From: Caenispirillum bisanense
GTDB lineage: Bacteria > Pseudomonadota > Alphaproteobacteria > Rhodospirillales > UBA2165
Reading direction: 5' to 3'
Length of the DNA stretch: 64,000 bases
Assembly: GCA_945877815.1 (NCBI GenBank)
Contig: CAMDWJ010000010.1
Location: 47,860-111,859, forward strand
Both the position numbers and the translations under genes were made by a program. The notes beneath the pieces are model-generated. The model had not been told where the DNA came from and searched no databases. It saw only the letters and a list, made by a program, of their open reading frames with translations. Shown here piece by piece: positions 45,761 to 54,831 of this stretch; position 1 is the stretch's first letter, and each line of letters begins with the position of its first letter.

Positions 45761-47434
45761 ATGCGACGCAGTATCATATTTATTGGGGCCGGTGGCGCGG
45801 CAGCAATCGCTGCCGTGGCCCTTGCTACGCTGAGCGGCAACGGCGCCAGCGATCCGGTTTACCGCACGGCGAAGGTCGAGCGCGGCTCGGTCGTCAAGTC
45901 GGTGACGGCGTCCGGCAAACTGAATGCTGTTGTGACGGTCAAAGTGGGCTCGCAAATTTCCGGCCGCGTGTCCGAGTTGCTCGCCGATTTCAATTCCGAG
46001 GTCGATGCAAACCAGGTGATCGCGCGTATTGACCCGACCACATTCGAGGCCAAGGTTCGCGAGGCCGCCGCGGATCTCGTTGTTGCCCGTTCTCAGGTGT
46101 TGACCCAGGAAGCGGCCGTTGCCCAGGCGCGAGCCAATCTGGCCAATGGGCGGGCAACGGTCTCGGCAAGCGACGCGGATGTGGTTAAATCACAAGTGAA
46201 CCTGGCCGACCTTGAACTCGATTTTAAGCGCAAACGCGAATTGAAAGCGAGTGGCGCTGTGGCGGTCAGCGCCATCGACAAGGCGGAGGCTGCTTGGAAA
46301 ACCGCGGTGGCTCAGCTCAATGCTTCACGCGCCCAGCTTGAAGCCCAGCGCTCGTTGCTTATGGCGCGCGAGGCAGCCTTGAGCATGGCTGAAGCCGAAG
46401 TCGTGCATGCGCGCGCGCAGGTCGAACAGAAAACTGCGATGCTCAACACTGCAAATGTCAGCCTCGACAATACGTTCATCCGGTCGCCCGTCGAAGGTGT
46501 CGTGATCGGGCGCGATGTCGATGTCGGTACGGTTGTCGCAGCAAGCCTGTCCTCGCCGACTTTGTTCAGCATTGCCCAGGATCTGCGCAACATGCAGGTC
46601 GAAACCAGCATTGACGAGGCCGACATCGGCCAGATTCAGCCCGGGCAGAATGCAATCTTCACGGTCGATTCCTTTCTCGGGCAGGAATTCCATGGGACCG
46701 TCACCCAGGTGCGCAAACAACCGCTCGAACTACAAAGTGTCATTACCTACACCGTCGTCATTGCGACCGAGAACCCCGAGCTTCGTTTGCTGCCAGGCAT
46801 GACTGCGAATGTGGAAATCCGCGTCAGCGACCGCTCCAACGTATTGAAAGTACCGAGTACCGCACTGCGTTTCCGCCCTCCCGATGATGGGGGCGCGCCG
46901 GTCGCCGCCGCCGCCGGACCAGCTGCGGCTCAACCGGGCCAGCGCGATCCGGCGGCGCAACGCGAGAATTTCGAGCGTTTAGCCGAGACCCTTGGCTTGG
47001 ATGACGAGCAGAAGCAGAAGGTGCGCGAGATCAATGCGGAAACGCTGCAGCAAGCCCGATCGCTGCGTCAAGCCGCCAAGGGGCAACCCGGCCTGCCAAA
47101 GGGCGAAGGCGGTGTTGTGGAACCGCGTCCTGCGGGCCAATCCAATTTTCGCGAGCAGGCCGATCAGCGCATCTTGAGAATCCTGCGCCCGGACCAGCAG
47201 GAAACATTCCGCACAATCCTTGCCGAGCGGCGGAACAATCCATCGAGCCCAGCGCGAGTCTGGGTGTTGGAAAACGGAAAACCGAAGGCGATCCAGATCG
47301 CGGTCGGAGTCGCCGATAACTCGCATAGTGAACTGGTGCGCGGTTCCTTGCCGGAAGGCACCGAGGTGATCGTCGGTATCAATCGCGCCGGATCGAAAGG
47401 CGGCGGCCATGCTCAGTGGCGCTTCGGGTTCTAG
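45761..47434 (+). CDS. macA: MacA-like periplasmic adaptor with an extra helical insert
   Basis: 557 residues, clearly longer than the usual 370-400. An N-terminal helix (about 5-24) anchors the protein. Lipoyl halves flank a long coiled coil (about 98-235), and the beta-barrel domain reaches about 373. Residues 374-497 are an insert: an Ala/Pro linker, then LGLDDEQKQKVREI, a basic stretch, and LRPDQQETFRTI. A membrane-proximal domain (WVLENGKPKAIQI onward) closes the chain. The insert resembles Spy/CpxP LTxxQ helices. It links an ABC pump to an outer membrane channel; no channel gene is adjacent. Confidence 0.9.
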   Translation: MRRSIIFIGAGGAAAIAAVALATLSGNGASDPVYRTAKVERGSVVKSVTASGKLNAVVTVKVGSQISGRVSELLADFNSEVDANQVIARIDPTTFEAKVREAAADLVVARSQVLTQEAAVAQARANLANGRATVSASDADVVKSQVNLADLELDFKRKRELKASGAVAVSAIDKAEAAWKTAVAQLNASRAQLEAQRSLLMAREAALSMAEAEVVHARAQVEQKTAMLNTANVSLDNTFIRSPVEGVVIGRDVDVGTVVAASLSSPTLFSIAQDLRNMQVETSIDEADIGQIQPGQNAIFTVDSFLGQEFHGTVTQVRKQPLELQSVITYTVVIATENPELRLLPGMTANVEIRVSDRSNVLKVPSTALRFRPPDDGGAPVAAAAGPAAAQPGQRDPAAQRENFERLAETLGLDDEQKQKVREINAETLQQARSLRQAAKGQPGLPKGEGGVVEPRPAGQSNFREQADQRILRILRPDQQETFRTILAERRNNPSSPARVWVLENGKPKAIQIAVGVADNSHSELVRGSLPEGTEVIVGINRAGSKGGGHAQWRFGF

Positions 47435-47442
47435 GCGGGCCA

Positions 47443-48225
47443 ATGGACGAGACGATGGCCAAGGCTTTGATCCGTACCGAAGGACTAGGCCGCGACTATG
47501 CGATGGGAGATTCCATCGTCCATGCTTTGCGTGATGTGAACCTGTCCATCGCGGCCGGCGAATTCGTGGCCATCATGGGATCGTCCGGGTCCGGCAAGTC
47601 GACCATGATGAATCTGCTCGGTTGCCTGGATACGCCGACATCCGGAACCTATTTCCTCGACGGCGAGGATGTGTCGAAATTGGATACGGATACTCTGGCC
47701 AGTCTACGCAATCGCAAGATCGGTTTTGTATTCCAGGGCTTCAATCTCCTCGCTCGCACCACGGCCCTCGACAATGTGCAACTGCCGCTTATGTATGGCG
47801 CGTTCGACCGTGTCGAACGTCGTCGCCGCGCTGAGTTGGCTTTGCGGGAGGTCGGCTTGGCCGAGCGAATGGATCATCACCCGGCGCAATTGTCCGGCGG
47901 ACAGCAACAGCGCGTTGCGATCGCGCGTGCCTTGGTCAACCGGCCAGCTTTGATCCTTGCCGACGAACCCACCGGCGCGCTCGACTCACATACTGGCTTG
48001 GAGATAATCGCCGTTTTTCAGCGCCTCAATCGGGCCGGCATGACGGTCGTTGTCGTGACCCACGAGCCCGATGTCGCCCGTTTTGCCGGACGGATCGTCC
48101 GCTTTCAGGATGGCCGGATGTTGTCCGACGAAGCCGCCTCCGCGCCGGACGATGCCGCTGTCGTGCTGGCCGCCCAGGCGGCACCTTTGCCCGTGCCGTC
48201 GGGTATCGCGGAGGCCGTGGGATGA
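47443..48225 (+). CDS. macB: MacB-type ABC transporter ATPase
   Basis: 260 residues. Walker A is GSSGSGKST, the signature [15 protein letters not shown], Walker [13 protein letters not shown] and the switch histidine is in VVVTHEPD, all those of the MacB/LolD class. The ATPase is separate from the permease, unlike E. coli MacB in which both are fused. Start taken as ATG 47443, 8 bases after macA; ATG 47455 is an alternative. The stop overlaps the permease start by ATGA. Confidence 0.93.
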   Translation: MDETMAKALIRTEGLGRDYAMGDSIVHALRDVNLSIAAGEFVAIMGSSGSGKSTMMNLLGCLDTPTSGTYFLDGEDVSKLDTDTLASLRNRKIGFVFQGFNLLARTTALDNVQLPLMYGAFDRVERRRRAELALREVGLAERMDHHPAQLSGGQQQRVAIARALVNRPALILADEPTGALDSHTGLEIIAVFQRLNRAGMTVVVVTHEPDVARFAGRIVRFQDGRMLSDEAASAPDDAAVVLAAQAAPLPVPSGIAEAVG

Positions 48226-49454
48226 ATTTCGCGGATGCCGTTCTTTCCGCGTTGACCGCCATGCGCGCCAATGTCTTGCGCAGCGTGTTGACCGTCCTCG
48301 GTATCATCATCGGCGTTGCCGCTGTGATTGTCATGGTCGCGGTTGGCAGTGGCGCGCAGGAACGGATCGACGGGTATATCAAAGGATTGGGCTCGAACCT
48401 GCTGCTTGTTTGGCCGGGCAGCACCAATATGGGTGGCGTGAAAGGCGGACGCGGCACCCGCCCGACGCTGACCGAGGACGATGCCGCTGCTATCCAAAGC
48501 GAAGTTGCCAGCGTACAAGTCAGTGCACCCCAGGTGCGTGGCTCGGCTCAGGTGATTTTCGGAAACAAGAATTGGGCGAGTACCGTGATCGGCGCAACGC
48601 CGGAATATGAAGACGCGCACAACTGGCCGATTGCCGACGGCCGCTGGTTTGGCGCGGCCGAGGTTCGCGGTTCGGCCAAGGTCGTACTGCTTGGCCGCAC
48701 CGTCGCCGAACAATTGTTCGAGGGAACCGATCCGATCGGCCAGACGGTTCGCATCAAAACGGTGCCATTCGAGGTTGTCGGTGTGCTGATGGCCAAGGGG
48801 GAGTCGCTGTCCGGCCAGGACCAGGACGACGTGATGCTTATGCCGGTGACGACCGCGCGCAATCGCGTGGTCGGCGGTCGTCAGATCAAGGCGCGGCAGG
48901 TCCACACCATGTACGTCAAGGTGCGTACGCCCGAACAGATCGACGAAGCAGTCGAGGACATCACCGAATTGCTGCGTCAGCGCCATAAGATCCGCGACGG
49001 CAAGCCCGATGATTTTTCAATCCGCAACATGTCGCAAATATTGGAGGCGCGTTCCAGCTCGGCCAAAGTCATGACCCTGCTGCTTGCCGCCGTTGCATCC
49101 ATCTCGCTAATCGTCGGCGGCATCGGCATTATGAACATCATGCTCGTCTCGGTGACCGAGCGGACGCGCGAGATCGGGTTGCGTATGGCAGTCGGTGCCA
49201 GGCGCACGGACATCCTGCGTCAATTCCTGATCGAGGCTGTGACGCTGTCGCTGATCGGGGGTACCATCGGCGTTGCGACCGGTATTCTGGCGTCGATCCT
49301 GATCGCTAGACTCGGGGAATGGCCGACCTCCGTGAGCATCGGCTCGATTCTTCTGGCATTCGGCTTTTCCGCCGCGATCGGCGTTTTCTTCGGCTTTTAC
49401 CCGGCGCGCAAAGCAGCGGGCCTCGATCCCATCGAAGCACTGCGCTACGAGTAA
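48222..49454 (+). CDS. MacB-type ABC transporter permease
   Basis: 410 residues. One N-terminal helix (about 20-42) is followed by a large periplasmic domain (about 45-280) and three C-terminal helices, the MacB/FtsX topology. The segment GIGIMNIMLVSVTERTREIGLRMAVGAR is the family hallmark. With the ATPase and MacA it forms a mechanotransmission pump that moves substrates from periplasm to outside through a TolC-type channel. It is the last gene of the sigma-sensor-efflux locus. Confidence 0.94.
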   Translation: MNFADAVLSALTAMRANVLRSVLTVLGIIIGVAAVIVMVAVGSGAQERIDGYIKGLGSNLLLVWPGSTNMGGVKGGRGTRPTLTEDDAAAIQSEVASVQVSAPQVRGSAQVIFGNKNWASTVIGATPEYEDAHNWPIADGRWFGAAEVRGSAKVVLLGRTVAEQLFEGTDPIGQTVRIKTVPFEVVGVLMAKGESLSGQDQDDVMLMPVTTARNRVVGGRQIKARQVHTMYVKVRTPEQIDEAVEDITELLRQRHKIRDGKPDDFSIRNMSQILEARSSSAKVMTLLLAAVASISLIVGGIGIMNIMLVSVTERTREIGLRMAVGARRTDILRQFLIEAVTLSLIGGTIGVATGILASILIARLGEWPTSVSIGSILLAFGFSAAIGVFFGFYPARKAAGLDPIEALRYE

Positions 49455-49519
49455 GGCATCGCGACACGGATACGAATCCATGCTACAGCGGCTGGATCTT
49501 GGACAAGGTAGGCGCGCCG

Positions 49520-50626
49520 ATGAAAAGCCTGCGAATCCGTCATTCCGCACGCAGCAAGAGGCCCCCGGTCGGGGCTTCGCCCGGCACTCTCGTCCTCCAC
49601 CCCAATGCCAAACCCCCGGTCGTCAGCGTCATGCGCTACGGACCCGACAAGGTTGACGAACGTAGCGTGAAAAATGCGGACGAGATCAAGGCGTTGCTCG
49701 ATGTCGGCTATCGCGTCACCTGGATCAATATCGACGGATTGGCCGATATCGAACTAATGCAATCCCTCGGAGAAATTTTTGGCATTCACCGCCTGGCGCT
49801 TGGGGACGTGCTCAATATCACCCAGCGTCCCAAGACCGAGGATTACGGCACGTTCCTGTTCGTCGTGAAACGAATGCCGGGGATTGCGCCGGACGGCACA
49901 CTTGAGATCGAACAGATTTCCTACTTCCTCAAGGAGGGAATCTTGATCACTTTCCAGGAAGACGTCGGCGACTGCTGGAACCCAGTACGCGAACATATCC
50001 GCCAGAATCGCGCTACTATTCGCGACGAAGGAGCGGACTATCTGCTTTATGCCCTCCTGGATTCTGTCGTCGATGCCTATTTCCCAATCCTCGAACATTT
50101 CGGCGACAAGGTCGAAGATCTCAACGAACGCATCATCGAAAAGGCCCAGCGTTCCGAAATCTGCGAGATGCATCGCATCCGCCAGGAGTTGTTGAGCCTA
50201 CGCCGGGCGATTTGGCCGCAACGCGATATGTTCAGCACCTTGATGCGTGACCACAAGCGATTCGTCAGCGATACGACGGAGATCTATTTGCGCGATTGCT
50301 ACGACCACGCGGTGCAGCTCTTGGATCTTGTCGAGACGTACCGGGAAATCGCGGCAACCTCCATGGAACTCTATATCTCCAGTATCAACAATCACATGAA
50401 CGAGATCATGAAGGTGCTGACGATTATCGCGACCATCTTCATTCCGCTCTCCTTCATCGCCAGCGTTTACGGGATGAATTTCAACGTGAACAAATCGCCC
50501 TTCAACATGCCCGAGCTCGAGTGGGAATACGGTTATGTCTTCGCGTTGGGCTTGATGGCGGCCGTCGCAGGCGGTTTGATGTTTATGTTCTGGCGCCGGG
50601 GTTGGCTCACCGGCAACGAACATTAG
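49520..50626 (+). CDS. corA: CorA-family magnesium/metal transporter
   Basis: 368 residues from ATG at 49520. The long acidic-helical cytoplasmic domain is followed by two C-terminal helices, with the GMN selectivity motif at the end of the first (SVYGMNF). The extended frame from 49319 lies inside the upstream permease and is not used. It forms a pentameric Mg2+ (or Co2+/Ni2+) channel. It follows the MacB permease by 65 bases and may be cotranscribed, but could have its own promoter. Confidence 0.95.
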   Translation: MKSLRIRHSARSKRPPVGASPGTLVLHPNAKPPVVSVMRYGPDKVDERSVKNADEIKALLDVGYRVTWINIDGLADIELMQSLGEIFGIHRLALGDVLNITQRPKTEDYGTFLFVVKRMPGIAPDGTLEIEQISYFLKEGILITFQEDVGDCWNPVREHIRQNRATIRDEGADYLLYALLDSVVDAYFPILEHFGDKVEDLNERIIEKAQRSEICEMHRIRQELLSLRRAIWPQRDMFSTLMRDHKRFVSDTTEIYLRDCYDHAVQLLDLVETYREIAATSMELYISSINNHMNEIMKVLTIIATIFIPLSFIASVYGMNFNVNKSPFNMPELEWEYGYVFALGLMAAVAGGLMFMFWRRGWLTGNEH

Positions 50627-50659
50627 TCCTGAGTCTGCAATTCGAACTGGGAGAGTCTT

Positions 50660-51772
50660 ATGGAAACGCGCGCGGCGATCGCACATGCGGCGGGAAAACC
50701 GCTTATCATCGAAACGGTGCAACTCGACGGTCCGAAGGCAGGGGAGATATTGGTCGAAATCAAGGCGACGGGTGTGTGCCACACCGATGCCTTCACCTTA
50801 TCAGGCGACGATCCGGAAGGGCTGTTTCCCGCTATCCTCGGACATGAAGGAGCCGGAGTGGTGGTCGATGTCGGCAAAGGAGTGACGTCGCTCAAAAAGG
50901 GCGACCATGTGATCCCGCTCTATATTCCGGAGTGCCGCGAATGCAAATCGTGCCGCTCGGGACGCACCAATCTGTGCACTTCGATCCGCGAGACCCAGGG
51001 CAAGGGCCTCATGCCCGATGGAACCTCGCGTTTCACGCTCGGGCGCGAGACGATTCACCACTATATGGGCACCTCGACCTTTTCAAATTATACTGTGATG
51101 CCGGAAATCGCGGCCGCCAAGATTCGCGAAGACGCCCCGTTCGACAAGGTTTGCTATATCGGCTGTGGGGTGACCACCGGTATCGGTGCGGTGATAAATA
51201 CGGCTAAGGTCCGGCCCGGATCCAACGTCGCCGTATTCGGCCTCGGCGGCATCGGGCTGAATGTCATTCAGGGTGCGCGTATGGTCGGAGCCGATAAGAT
51301 CATTGGTATCGATCTCAATCCCCGTAAAAAGGCGCTGGCCGAAAAATTCGGCATGACCGACTTCGTCAATCCGAATGATGTGGGCATGGCCAATGTCGTC
51401 AAAGCGATCGTCGATCTCACCGACGGCGGCGCGGATTATTCGTTTGAGTGCATCGGCAATGTCGCAACCATGCGTCAGGCGCTGGAATGTTGTCACCGCG
51501 GCTGGGGTGAAAGCATCATCATTGGTGTCGCGGGGGCAGGACAGGAGATTTCAACCCGCCCGTTTCAATTGGTCACCGGCAGGGTTTGGCGCGGCAGCGC
51601 GTTTGGCGGAGCTAAAGGGCGGAGCGAAGTTCCGAAGATCGTCGACTGGTATATGTCGGGCAAAATCAATATCGATGATCTGATTACCCATACGATGCCG
51701 CTGGCCGACATTAATCGGGCTTTCGATCTGATGCATAAGGGTGAATCAATACGCGGCGTTGTGACCTTTTGA
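50660..51772 (+). CDS. frmA: S-(hydroxymethyl)glutathione dehydrogenase (class III alcohol dehydrogenase)
   Basis: 370 residues. The catalytic zinc site is seen in GVCHTD and GHEGAG, and the structural zinc cysteines in [15 protein letters not shown]. The NAD-binding glycine motif is GLGGIGL near residue 194. It oxidises the formaldehyde-glutathione adduct, the main formaldehyde detoxification step. No esterase gene (frmB) is adjacent; a GFA-family gene occurs 7 kb away at 58338 but is not linked. Confidence 0.97.
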   Translation: METRAAIAHAAGKPLIIETVQLDGPKAGEILVEIKATGVCHTDAFTLSGDDPEGLFPAILGHEGAGVVVDVGKGVTSLKKGDHVIPLYIPECRECKSCRSGRTNLCTSIRETQGKGLMPDGTSRFTLGRETIHHYMGTSTFSNYTVMPEIAAAKIREDAPFDKVCYIGCGVTTGIGAVINTAKVRPGSNVAVFGLGGIGLNVIQGARMVGADKIIGIDLNPRKKALAEKFGMTDFVNPNDVGMANVVKAIVDLTDGGADYSFECIGNVATMRQALECCHRGWGESIIIGVAGAGQEISTRPFQLVTGRVWRGSAFGGAKGRSEVPKIVDWYMSGKINIDDLITHTMPLADINRAFDLMHKGESIRGVVTF

Positions 51773-51897
51773 CAACTTCGGTGTGTTTTAATCGCAACTT
51801 GCGCCTCATTTGTCCAAATGGAATAGTCTGATCACTGCGTTAGGGGGCCTCCGTGGGGGGGTAAACCTTCCAGGGGATTCCAGAGAAAGGGGAGCGT

Positions 51898-52416
51898 ATG
51901 ATCGGCTTCGTTCGGGGGACTCTCGTCGCTAGTATGGCTGTAGCGGCTTCGGCAGGAGGGGGTTCGGCCTCTGCTAATGAAATTTCCATTACACCGCAGG
52001 AACGGGCCTCTCTAGAGATGCGCGTGATGCAGTCCGAATTGATGGTGGCGGCGCTAAGCTGCTCCTCGGCGGATCGCTACAATGCATTCGTCACGCGTTA
52101 CAAGAACGAGCTCGTCGATCACGGCAAGACTATGCAGGGTCTGTTCAAGCGCGTTCATGGCGGGAATGCTTTCAACCAGATCAATTCCTTCGTGACGCGC
52201 ATGGCGAACGAAGCCTCGCTCAAGATGATCCAGAACACGCACTTCTGCGACGAGACGGGCGAGATGTTCCAGACTCTCTTGCAGGGTGGCGGTGCTGCGG
52301 CTCTCGATCGCAGCCGCACGCGCTATCGCTGCATGCCCATCGAGGGGTTCGGCAATTCGAGCTGCACCGTCGAAGCACGCGGCGCCGTTGTGCAGGACGC
52401 CGAGCGGGCGCGCTGA
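51898..52416 (+). CDS. Secreted protein of unknown function
   Basis: 172 residues with a signal peptide (cleavage near residue 26 after ASA). The mature part is mostly helical and has five cysteines: one in LSCSSADRYNAFV, one in THFCDETGEMF and the rest near the C-terminus. This suggests disulfides in the periplasm. I do not recognise a named domain. GGGGAG lies upstream of the ATG. It is monocistronic, with its own upstream gap of 125 bases and a terminator behind. Confidence 0.8.
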   Translation: MIGFVRGTLVASMAVAASAGGGSASANEISITPQERASLEMRVMQSELMVAALSCSSADRYNAFVTRYKNELVDHGKTMQGLFKRVHGGNAFNQINSFVTRMANEASLKMIQNTHFCDETGEMFQTLLQGGGAAALDRSRTRYRCMPIEGFGNSSCTVEARGAVVQDAERAR

Positions 52417-52441
52417 CACTCTCTTATAGATTTCTGAAATC

Positions 52442-52473
52442 AAAAGGCCGGGCAAATTGTCCGGCCTTTTTTT
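52442..52473 (+). terminator. Rho-independent terminator of the secreted-protein gene
   Basis: A 10-base inverted repeat AAAAGGCCGG (52442-52451) and CCGGCCTTTT (52461-52470), followed by more T, lies 25 bases after the stop at 52416. Confidence 0.93.
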
Positions 52474-52523
52474 ATTGAGCGGATAGTGCGTGCCATCGAC
52501 GCTGGGCTTACCCCAAAACGATT

Positions 52524-52549
52524 GCGGCCCGGCATTTCTGCCGGGCCGC
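52524..52549 (-). terminator. Rho-independent terminator of the OmpA-family gene
   Basis: A perfect 11-base inverted repeat (52524-52534 and 52539-52549). On the minus strand it has a GAAA loop and is followed by AATCGTTTT. It lies 24 bases beyond the stop of the minus-strand OmpA gene. Confidence 0.85.
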
Positions 52550-52573
52550 GTTTATCGTTATGTTTTGATCAGG

Positions 52574-53635
52574 CTATTTCAGGATGATCTCGACGCGCCG
52601 GTTCTGCGGCTCGCGGACACCATCGGCAGTCTGAACCAGAGGCTCTTTTTCGCCCTTGGCAAAGATCGCGATCTGGTTGGCCGGAACGCCCTGCGCGATC
52701 AGCTCGGCTCGAACCGCTTCGGCGCGGCGCTGCGAGAGCTTCAGGTTGTAAGCATCCGAACCCGAGCGGTCGGCGTGGCCGGTCGCTTCGATCCGCGTCA
52801 CACCCTGCGAGCGTGGGAAAGCCTGCGCCGCTTGGCGAACGATCGTTGCCGAGTCGGCTTTGAGGTCCGCCTTGTCGAAATCAAAGAATACGATGTAGTT
52901 GCGAGCCGGCGGCGGCGGCGGTGGAGCCTGAACGGCAGGCGCCGGAGCCGGGGCGGGAGCCGGAGCTGCCATCGGAGTCGGTTCCATCTTCTTCTCAGGC
53001 GCGCCGAAGAACCAACGCAGACCGACCATCACGCGCTGTTCGGTAAAGTCGGTGCCGAGTTCGCGGCCGGCGGCCGTTTTAAAGTTGCCTTCGGTCGTGT
53101 CGAGGTAACGGTAATCGGCGAACAGGCCGAGGTTGCTGGTCAGCTGATATCCAACGCCGGCAATGCCCTGATAGGCATAGACCCAATCGCTGTCGCTCAG
53201 GCGCGAGCTATCAACGGGGGACACGTTGTTGATGTCGAGATTGGCCATGCCGACACCGGCGCCGATATAAGGCGTGAAGCGCCCCATGCCCGGGAAGTCG
53301 TAATAGAGGTTCATCATCGGGTTGATGGTCGTTATGTCGCCGGTTGCACTCGACGTGCCGACCTTCGAAGCGTCGTTCTCACGGTAGGTGAGTTCGAGTT
53401 CAGAGCGGAGGTTGTTGGAATAGGAATAACCCAACGTCGCCATTGCCGCGATGAATTTGTCGTATTCGACTTCGGTGCTGACACCCGGGCCCGTAACCTT
53501 CGAATCGCTCGGGAGCGAGGCGCCGATACCGAGGCCGAGATAAAGACCTTTGGGCTGCGTGAACTCTTGCGCCTGAGCGGTAGAGCTAACCGCGAGCGCC
53601 GCGAGAGCGGTGAGAGCTGAAACCGAATAACGCAT
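52574..53635 (-). CDS. OmpA-family outer membrane protein
   Basis: 353 residues from ATG at 53635. A signal peptide (1-22, AQAQ) is followed by an eight-stranded barrel domain (about 23-215, GLYLGLGIGA... to RVMVGLRWFFG). Next comes a Pro/Ala hinge of alternating P-A and a run of seven prolines, and then the peptidoglycan-binding OmpA domain with NYIVFFDFDKADL and the TGHADRSGSDAYNLKLSQRRA motif containing the DAP-contacting Asp and Arg. It tethers the outer membrane to the wall. The long frame reaching 53779 only runs into the leader. A terminator follows. Confidence 0.94.
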   Translation of the reverse strand: MRYSVSALTALAALAVSSTAQAQEFTQPKGLYLGLGIGASLPSDSKVTGPGVSTEVEYDKFIAAMATLGYSYSNNLRSELELTYRENDASKVGTSSATGDITTINPMMNLYYDFPGMGRFTPYIGAGVGMANLDINNVSPVDSSRLSDSDWVYAYQGIAGVGYQLTSNLGLFADYRYLDTTEGNFKTAAGRELGTDFTEQRVMVGLRWFFGAPEKKMEPTPMAAPAPAPAPAPAVQAPPPPPPARNYIVFFDFDKADLKADSATIVRQAAQAFPRSQGVTRIEATGHADRSGSDAYNLKLSQRRAEAVRAELIAQGVPANQIAIFAKGEKEPLVQTADGVREPQNRRVEIILK

Positions 53636-54055
53636 AATCTGTATGCCCTTTTTGTTACAACGACGTTTGATTGGGTGATTCGCGTCACAATAATGTAAGT
53701 GCCAAAAACTCTCAAGGTTACCGGGGCTCCAAGCGCGTAGAACGCTTGATGTTGTGGCTATTGTGCAACAGCGCCACAATCGGCGGGATTCGGTGTGCTT
53801 GATTGCACACTTTTTCCTCTAAGCAATTGATATTAATATATTTTTCTCGTTAATCGGAAAACTTCCACATAATTAGAGCCCCTCAAACGAGAGGACTCGG
53901 TTGCCGAGCGGATATCACGAATGTGTGAAGTCAGCTTCAGATGGATATGCTTCTCAGCGGCGTGTCCGGACAGCCCGTAACGACTGGGTGCGATCGGACA
54001 TTTGAGACTCGCACGGGGAGCTAATGATGTTCGAGCGGGATTGGAGTGACAGCTT
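53636..54055 (-). promoter_or_regulatory. Promoter and structured leader of the OmpA-family gene
   Basis: This 420-base gap has no gene. An AT-rich block at 53815-53880 is a likely promoter for the minus strand. Between it and the ATG lie three successive inverted repeats: GTGTGC/GCACAC (53793-53798, 53805-53810), TTGTGGC/GCCACAA (53752-53758, 53773-53779) and CAAGCG/CGCTTG (53730-53735, 53743-53748). They would form hairpins in a leader of about 180 bases. The stretch 53881-54055 downstream of tRNA-Gly shows nothing further. Confidence 0.5.
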
Positions 54056-54129
54056 TGGAGCGGGTGAAGGGAATCGAACCCTCGTCGGTTGCTTGGGAAG
54101 CAACAGCTCTACCATTGAGCTACACCCGC
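54056..54129 (-). tRNA. tRNA-Gly (anticodon CCC), CCA encoded
   Basis: On the minus strand the acceptor arms GCGGGTG (54129-54123) and CACCCGC (54066-54060) pair fully, then discriminator T and encoded CCA (54058-54056). D stem GCTC/GAGC, anticodon stem GTTGC/GCAAC with loop TTCCCAA give anticodon CCC, reading GGG. The T arm contains GGTTCGATTCC. Length 74 bases. Confidence 0.96.
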
Positions 54130-54302
54130 GACGATGACGGTCATCCTAGGATTTTTCCTATACCGGATCGCCTAGGGGGAGACAAGGAGCGAGCGGGACC
54201 GGTGCGCGCCGGTGCGGGTTTTGGGCGCGCTTTCTCCACGATCACAAAGATGCTAGACATCCTCGCGCGCGCAGACTCATAAGACGCGAAGACGAGGTCG
54301 CC

Positions 54303-54719
54303 ATGAAGAAGGACCGCAACAAACCGATCTATTCGGAAACGACATCTTCGATCAAGGTGTCGGTGGATCCTGTGTATCTGGACGACCAGTCGGACCCGGA
54401 AGACTTTCACTATGTCTGGGCTTATCACGTGAAAATTGAAAATCTTGGCGGCGATACTGTGCAATTGCTGCGCCGCCACTGGCACATCACCGATTCCAAG
54501 GGGCGCATTCAAGAAGTTCGCGGCGAAGGCGTCGTCGGCGAGCAACCGACCCTAGGGCCCGGCGAGATTTACGAATATACGAGCGGTGCGCCGCTTTCGA
54601 CGCCTTCGGGTTTCATGGTCGGAACCTACCAAATGGTCACGCGCGAGGGGCAGCATTTTCAGGTCGCAATTCCGGCCTTTTCACTCGATTCCCCCTACGA
54701 TGTGCGGGTCATGAACTAG
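54303..54719 (+). CDS. apaG: ApaG protein
   Basis: 138 residues, a single fibronectin-like beta domain. The conserved YHVKIENLG, LLRRHWHITDSKG, GEGVVGEQPTLGPGEIYEYTSG and MVGTYQM blocks identify ApaG/DUF525. The family is linked to Co2+/Mg2+ efflux phenotypes and pyrophosphate binding; the reaction is not known. It stands alone between tRNA-Gly and folE. Confidence 0.95.
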   Translation: MKKDRNKPIYSETTSSIKVSVDPVYLDDQSDPEDFHYVWAYHVKIENLGGDTVQLLRRHWHITDSKGRIQEVRGEGVVGEQPTLGPGEIYEYTSGAPLSTPSGFMVGTYQMVTREGQHFQVAIPAFSLDSPYDVRVMN

Positions 54720-54831
54720 CCCGTTGGCCCCCCTGGGCTGGCGAAACCTCCAAAAATGACTATTTTAAAGGCTAACCGGTTCAGGCAGGCCCGGTCGCGT
54801 ACGATATTGCGCGCTGGAGGAGGATAGCATC

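Noticed and set aside
54046..54282. 78-codon plus-strand frame starting at 54046
   Set aside because: It runs across the antisense of tRNA-Gly and has no homology-like pattern.
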